Below are positions 60,197 through 64,000 of a stretch of DNA of 64,000 bases, piece by piece. This stretch comes from Thermodesulfovibrio sp. (GTDB taxonomy: Bacteria; Nitrospirota; Thermodesulfovibrionia; Thermodesulfovibrionales; Thermodesulfovibrionaceae), in contig JANXBK010000005.1 in the NCBI GenBank assembly GCA_025057595.1, forward strand, positions 28,849-92,848, read 5' to 3'. The notes beneath the pieces are model-generated. The model worked only from the letters and a program-made list of their open reading frames with translations, was not told where the DNA came from and searched no databases. The position numbers and the translations under genes are program-made. How positions within the stretch are numbered: position 1 is the stretch's first letter; each line of letters begins with the position of its first letter.

Positions 60197-60396
60197 TTGA
60201 GGAGAAGATTGTGGCAGCTTTAGAAAAAATTAGAGCTCTTAAACTTCAGAATGAGGAGCTAAGGAAAAGAGTAAATTCCTTAGAGGAAACTTTAAGACAA
60301 AAAGACAGTGAGATTGAAAATTTACTCAAAGAAAGACAGATTATAAAGAAACATATTGAAACTCTTTTAACAGAGCTTGATTTACAATTAGAATGA
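60193..60396 (+). CDS. Short coiled-coil protein (ZapB-like) upstream of zapA
   Basis: Heptad coiled coil KIRALKLQNEELRKRVNSLEETLRQKDSEIENLLKERQ; gene context. Confidence 0.7.
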   Translation: MIEEKIVAALEKIRALKLQNEELRKRVNSLEETLRQKDSEIENLLKERQIIKKHIETLLTELDLQLE

Positions 60397-60668
60397 ATAA
60401 AACAGAAGTTTATATTCTCGGACAAAAATATATTATTAAAGGAGACAAGTCTCCTGAGTATATTCAAAAACTTGCTGCGTACGTGGATGAAAAGTTAAGA
60501 AAGATTTATGAGCAGAATCCAAATATACCTCCACTTAGAGCAGCTATATTAGGCTGTCTTTATATCGCAGATGAGTTTTATGAGTTGAAAGAGGAATGCA
60601 GTAATCTTAAAGAGGAGTTAAAAAAGCTTGAAGAAAAAGCAAATGAGATATTAATTCTTCTTGATTAA
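60393..60668 (+). CDS. zapA: Cell division protein ZapA
   Basis: TEVYILGQKYIIKGDKSPEYIQKLAAYVDEKLRKI, C-terminal coiled coil. Confidence 0.9.
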   Translation: MNKTEVYILGQKYIIKGDKSPEYIQKLAAYVDEKLRKIYEQNPNIPPLRAAILGCLYIADEFYELKEECSNLKEELKKLEEKANEILILLD

Positions 60669-61604
60669 TTAAAAATCTCTTCTTCTGTCAATAGCATACC
60701 TTTTTTCTTTCTGTTTTTTTGCAAAAGTTTTCATTGTTGAGGCAACTTCAGCCATTTCACTAAAATGTCTAAATTTTCTATTTTTTGTTGATGTTATCCC
60801 TACAGAAAGTGTCATTATTGGAAAGTGAAGAATTTTACCTTCTCTACTGACTGATTCAATATAACCTTTTTTAATATCCTCTAAATCATAAAAATTTATA
60901 ATAAGATTGTCAAAGACTTCTATAATTTTAACTGTAGTTTCTTCAATACTTTCAGGTCTCATTATATATACAAAGTCGTCACCACCAATATGTCCAACAA
61001 AACTGCCTTTCGGTTGTTCTGCTCTTACGATATTAAGAATAACTCTTCCTAGCATTTTAATTACCTCATCTCCACGATAAAATCCATACTTATCGTTAAA
61101 GGGTTTAAAATTATCTAAATCTGCATAAGCAAGAGAGAATATCTCTTCTTTGTCAATTCTTCTTTGAATTTCCCTCTGTATTACAAGATTACCTGGAAGT
61201 TTTGTTAAAGGATTGGTTGCTATTATTCTTTCTGCTCTTTCAAAACAAAGCAAAACTCTCATCGTAAAATCCTTTTCTATAAGATTTTCTCTTACATAAT
61301 CATCAAATAAAAACTTTTTCCAGTTTTTACAGTAAAAATCTGAAGGCACAATTGCTATAAAACTCATAGATACAAAGAGTGGATCCTGTTTTAATTCATT
61401 AAAGATATACAAATCTTTATCAAATTCCTCTGTAGCATCTATAATTAACATGTCAGGAATTTCGTTATAGATTATTTCTAAAGCATCTTTTATATCATCA
61501 AAAATATATTTTTCAAAGTTTAACTCATCAAGAAGTTCATAAAAAAGCTTCTTAGTATTTGAAGATTTAGCTAAAGCAATTATTTTTCTATTCATCAGAG
61601 GCAA
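60669..61604 (-). CDS. GGDEF-domain protein with divergent N-terminal receiver-like domain
   Basis: TKLPGNLVIQREI, AYADLDNFKPFNDKYGFYRGDEVI, GHIGGDDFVYIM, MTLSVGIT. Confidence 0.92.
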   Translation of the reverse strand: MPLMNRKIIALAKSSNTKKLFYELLDELNFEKYIFDDIKDALEIIYNEIPDMLIIDATEEFDKDLYIFNELKQDPLFVSMSFIAIVPSDFYCKNWKKFLFDDYVRENLIEKDFTMRVLLCFERAERIIATNPLTKLPGNLVIQREIQRRIDKEEIFSLAYADLDNFKPFNDKYGFYRGDEVIKMLGRVILNIVRAEQPKGSFVGHIGGDDFVYIMRPESIEETTVKIIEVFDNLIINFYDLEDIKKGYIESVSREGKILHFPIMTLSVGITSTKNRKFRHFSEMAEVASTMKTFAKKQKEKRYAIDRRRDF

Positions 61605-62436
61605 AAATTTCTCCCGCGGCTGCTATTAGCTCCTCAGCTTCTTTAAATATCTCTTTAATTTCTCTTTCTTTTAAATTTAAAATATCCCATGCAAAAAGAT
61701 GAACAGCAGGAACAAACTCCTCAGCAGAGTATCCTATACCTCTTGCCACAGTAAGAGTATTAGCAACATGAACAATAGCTGTCTCTTTCTGAAATTTTTC
61801 ACTTATTTGAGGTCTATGATGATACATAATAGGCTCTATAAGTTTTAAAGGAAAGTTCCATCTTTTGGATACTATACCACCTACTTCCGCATGGGTTAAT
61901 CCAAAGTAATCTCTTTCTACTTCGTATAAATATCTTTCATTATTTTTTACTTCATCTAAAACCTTTGCATAATCTTCTCTAAAAGCAATCATAAGTATAA
62001 CCTTACCAATATCATGCAAAAGTCCAGCTACTGATACTTCTTCAGAGGCATCAACATTCTTCTGTATAGCTAAAATTCTTGAAAAGATCGCTGTGGCCAA
62101 AGAATGCTCCCAGAGTCCTCTCATATATCTCTGCATCAGTTCAAATACAGATACACCTAGAAGAAGCCCCTTAACTGCATTAAGCCCAAGTATTACCATA
62201 GCATGGCTTATTGAAGAGATTCTTCCTGGAAATCCATACACAGGTGAGTTAACCATCTTAAGAATTCTTGCAGTTAAGGTAGGATCAGAAGATACAAAGT
62301 CAGTAATTCTTTGTAGAGACACATTTGGATCCTCTATTATAGATAGAATTTTTTTTAAGATAGATGGAATTGTCGGAAGATTTTCTACCTTTTCAACTTT
62401 CGCCATTACTTCCTGAAGATTCATATAATTCCTCAA
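61588..62436 (-). CDS. HDOD-domain protein
   Basis: LPTIPSILKKILSIIEDPNVSLQRITDFVSSDPTLTARILKMVNSPVYG, GLLHDIGKVIL. Confidence 0.93.
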   Translation of the reverse strand: MRNYMNLQEVMAKVEKVENLPTIPSILKKILSIIEDPNVSLQRITDFVSSDPTLTARILKMVNSPVYGFPGRISSISHAMVILGLNAVKGLLLGVSVFELMQRYMRGLWEHSLATAIFSRILAIQKNVDASEEVSVAGLLHDIGKVILMIAFREDYAKVLDEVKNNERYLYEVERDYFGLTHAEVGGIVSKRWNFPLKLIEPIMYHHRPQISEKFQKETAIVHVANTLTVARGIGYSAEEFVPAVHLFAWDILNLKEREIKEIFKEAEELIAAAGEIFASDE

Positions 62437-62707
62437 TATGGGATTTTAAAACCATTTTTATAAGAAGAGTTTGTGGATCCTTTATTTTTTTAAATCTTCT
62501 CTCAATACCTTCAAAAATTTCATTCTTTGGAGGTAGCTCTCTTTTACCTTCAACGTATATAAATTTTATATTCATCTGAGAAAGTTTATTTATTAATATC
62601 TCTGTAAGTTCTTTTCCCTTAGGAATAATAATCATTCCAGCCTCATTGATAACATCCTCTGCTACTTTCATTCCTGCTTTAGCTTTATCAATAGAGATTT
62701 TTATCAT
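62393..62707 (-). CDS. Small DUF3391-like/HD-GYP-associated N-terminal domain protein
   Basis: AKAGMKVAEDVINEAGMIIIPKGKELTEILINKLSQMNIKFIYV; overlaps HDOD gene. Confidence 0.75.
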   Translation of the reverse strand: MIKISIDKAKAGMKVAEDVINEAGMIIIPKGKELTEILINKLSQMNIKFIYVEGKRELPPKNEIFEGIERRFKKIKDPQTLLIKMVLKSHIEELYESSGSNGES

Positions 62708-62724
62708 CTTTACTAAATTATAAA

Positions 62725-64000
62725 TTAAATATCTAATTTTATGTGTAATTCTCTTAACTGCTTTACTTCAACTTCAGTAGGAGCTTCACTTAGAGGACAG
62801 TAGGCTTTCTGAGTCTTTGGAAAAGCAATAACATCTCTTAAAGAGCTTGCACCTGTCATTAACATTACTAGTCTGTCAAGTCCTAATGCTATTCCTCCAT
62901 GAGGTGGAACTCCGAAGTTTAATGCTTCAATAAAAAATCCAAACTTTCTTTTTACCTCCTCTTCAGAGAATCCTAAAATTCTAAAAATATGCTGCTGAAT
63001 ATCTACTCTATGAATTCTTATACTGCCTCCACCCAATTCATATCCATTTAAGACTATATCATAGGCTTTTGCTTTAATGTCTTTTAGAGAACTCTGAGGA
63101 TCTTTAAAGGCTTCTTCAGGAATTTGTAATAGTTTGTCTATATCACTGTCGTGAGGAGCTGTAAAGGGATGATGCATGCTTACAAATCTTTTTTCATCAT
63201 CATCCCATTCAAAAAGTGGGAAATCTGTTATCCATACAAAAGAAAAACCTTTCTTATCAATATTAGCCATCTCAGATAACTCAACTCTAAGCTTGCCCAT
63301 AATTTCATTTATCAAAGACTTATGATCCGCCACAAAAAAGAGCATATCACCATGCTCAGCCTTTAAAGTTTGAGCTAAATCAATTAATATAGTTTCTGGG
63401 AAGAATTTTACAATGGGAGACTCAAAACCATTTTTTAATTTTATCCATGCTAATCCTTTTGCACCAAAGGATTGAACCTTTTGTGTTAACTTGTCAATCT
63501 CTCCTCTACTTAACGAAGCAAATCCTCTTGCACAAATTGCTTTAACTGCGCCTCCAGTTTGTATAGTGTCAAGAAATACCTTGAAATTACAGTTTTTTAC
63601 AATGTCACTTACATCATAAATTTCAAGATTAAATCTCAAATCTGGTTTATCAGAGCCATATTTATTCATGGTTTCTTCATAACTTAACTTAACAAAGGGT
63701 ATAGAAAGCTCAACTCCTAAAACACTCTTAAAACAGTGAAAGAGCATTTCCTCAACTGTATCCATAATATCTTTTGGCTCAACAAAAGACATTTCAAGGT
63801 CAATCTGAGTAAACTCAGGCTGACGATCTGCTCTTAAGTCTTCATCTCTAAAACAACGAACAATTTGAAAGTATCTATCAAAACCGGAAATCATAAGTAT
63901 CTGTTTGAAAAGCTGAGGAGATTGAGGAAGAGCATAAAAGGCTCCAGGATTCAATCTACTTGGAACAAGAAAATCTCTTGCTCCTTCAGGAGTGGATTTT
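62725..64000 (-). CDS. aspS: Aspartyl-tRNA synthetase, partial (N-terminus beyond window)
   Basis: [89 protein letters not shown]; frame stays open to 64000. Confidence 0.97.
   Translation of the reverse strand, partial: KSTPEGARDFLVPSRLNPGAFYALPQSPQLFKQILMISGFDRYFQIVRCFRDEDLRADRQPEFTQIDLEMSFVEPKDIMDTVEEMLFHCFKSVLGVELSIPFVKLSYEETMNKYGSDKPDLRFNLEIYDVSDIVKNCNFKVFLDTIQTGGAVKAICARGFASLSRGEIDKLTQKVQSFGAKGLAWIKLKNGFESPIVKFFPETILIDLAQTLKAEHGDMLFFVADHKSLINEIMGKLRVELSEMANIDKKGFSFVWITDFPLFEWDDDEKRFVSMHHPFTAPHDSDIDKLLQIPEEAFKDPQSSLKDIKAKAYDIVLNGYELGGGSIRIHRVDIQQHIFRILGFSEEEVKRKFGFFIEALNFGVPPHGGIALGLDRLVMLMTGASSLRDVIAFPKTQKAYCPLSEAPTEVEVKQLRELHIKLDI

Noticed and set aside
1-64000. CRISPR arrays, transposases, integrases, prophage or toxin-antitoxin modules
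   Set aside because: No regularly spaced repeats, recombinase motifs or typical TA pairs were seen on either strand

Overview
This is a gene-dense, AT-rich bacterial chromosomal window. The gene content and order resemble a thermophilic Nitrospirota/Thermodesulfovibrio-like anaerobe, but that taxonomic guess is inference. About 70 coding genes are supported, plus one tRNA-Leu. I found no CRISPR array, rRNA, transposase or prophage. The housekeeping blocks are: clpX-clpP-tig; ctpA-envC-ftsX-ftsE; split transketolase; polA; glpX; radC-metG-ricT-holB-tmk; yicC-remA-gmk-rpoZ-coaBC-pepQ-efp-accB-accC-thiE; aroC; zapA; and aspS, which is cut by the window end. Two accessory blocks stand out. The first (29.7-40.7 kb) is an MSHA-like type IV pilus cluster whose divergent gene encodes a prepilin fused to an Ig-like domain and an L-type-lectin-like domain, a candidate pilus-borne glycan adhesin. 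The second (49.0-56.4 kb) is a chemosensory cluster without CheR/CheB. It has a PATAN/DUF4388-type response regulator with a very acidic linker, a hybrid CheA, and an apparently split receptor: a Cache-HAMP protein with no signalling domain, and an MCP with no obvious periplasmic sensor. Other observations include a DUF4405-type membrane gene broken by four homopolymer frameshifts and a nonsense codon, a 31-aa bS22/COX24-like ribosomal protein absent from the ORF track, a HEAT-repeat gene overlapping a PPP-family phosphatase gene, a PolA lacking recognisable proofreading motifs, and a degenerate EnvC LytM domain. All family calls come from reading motifs; no database search was run.
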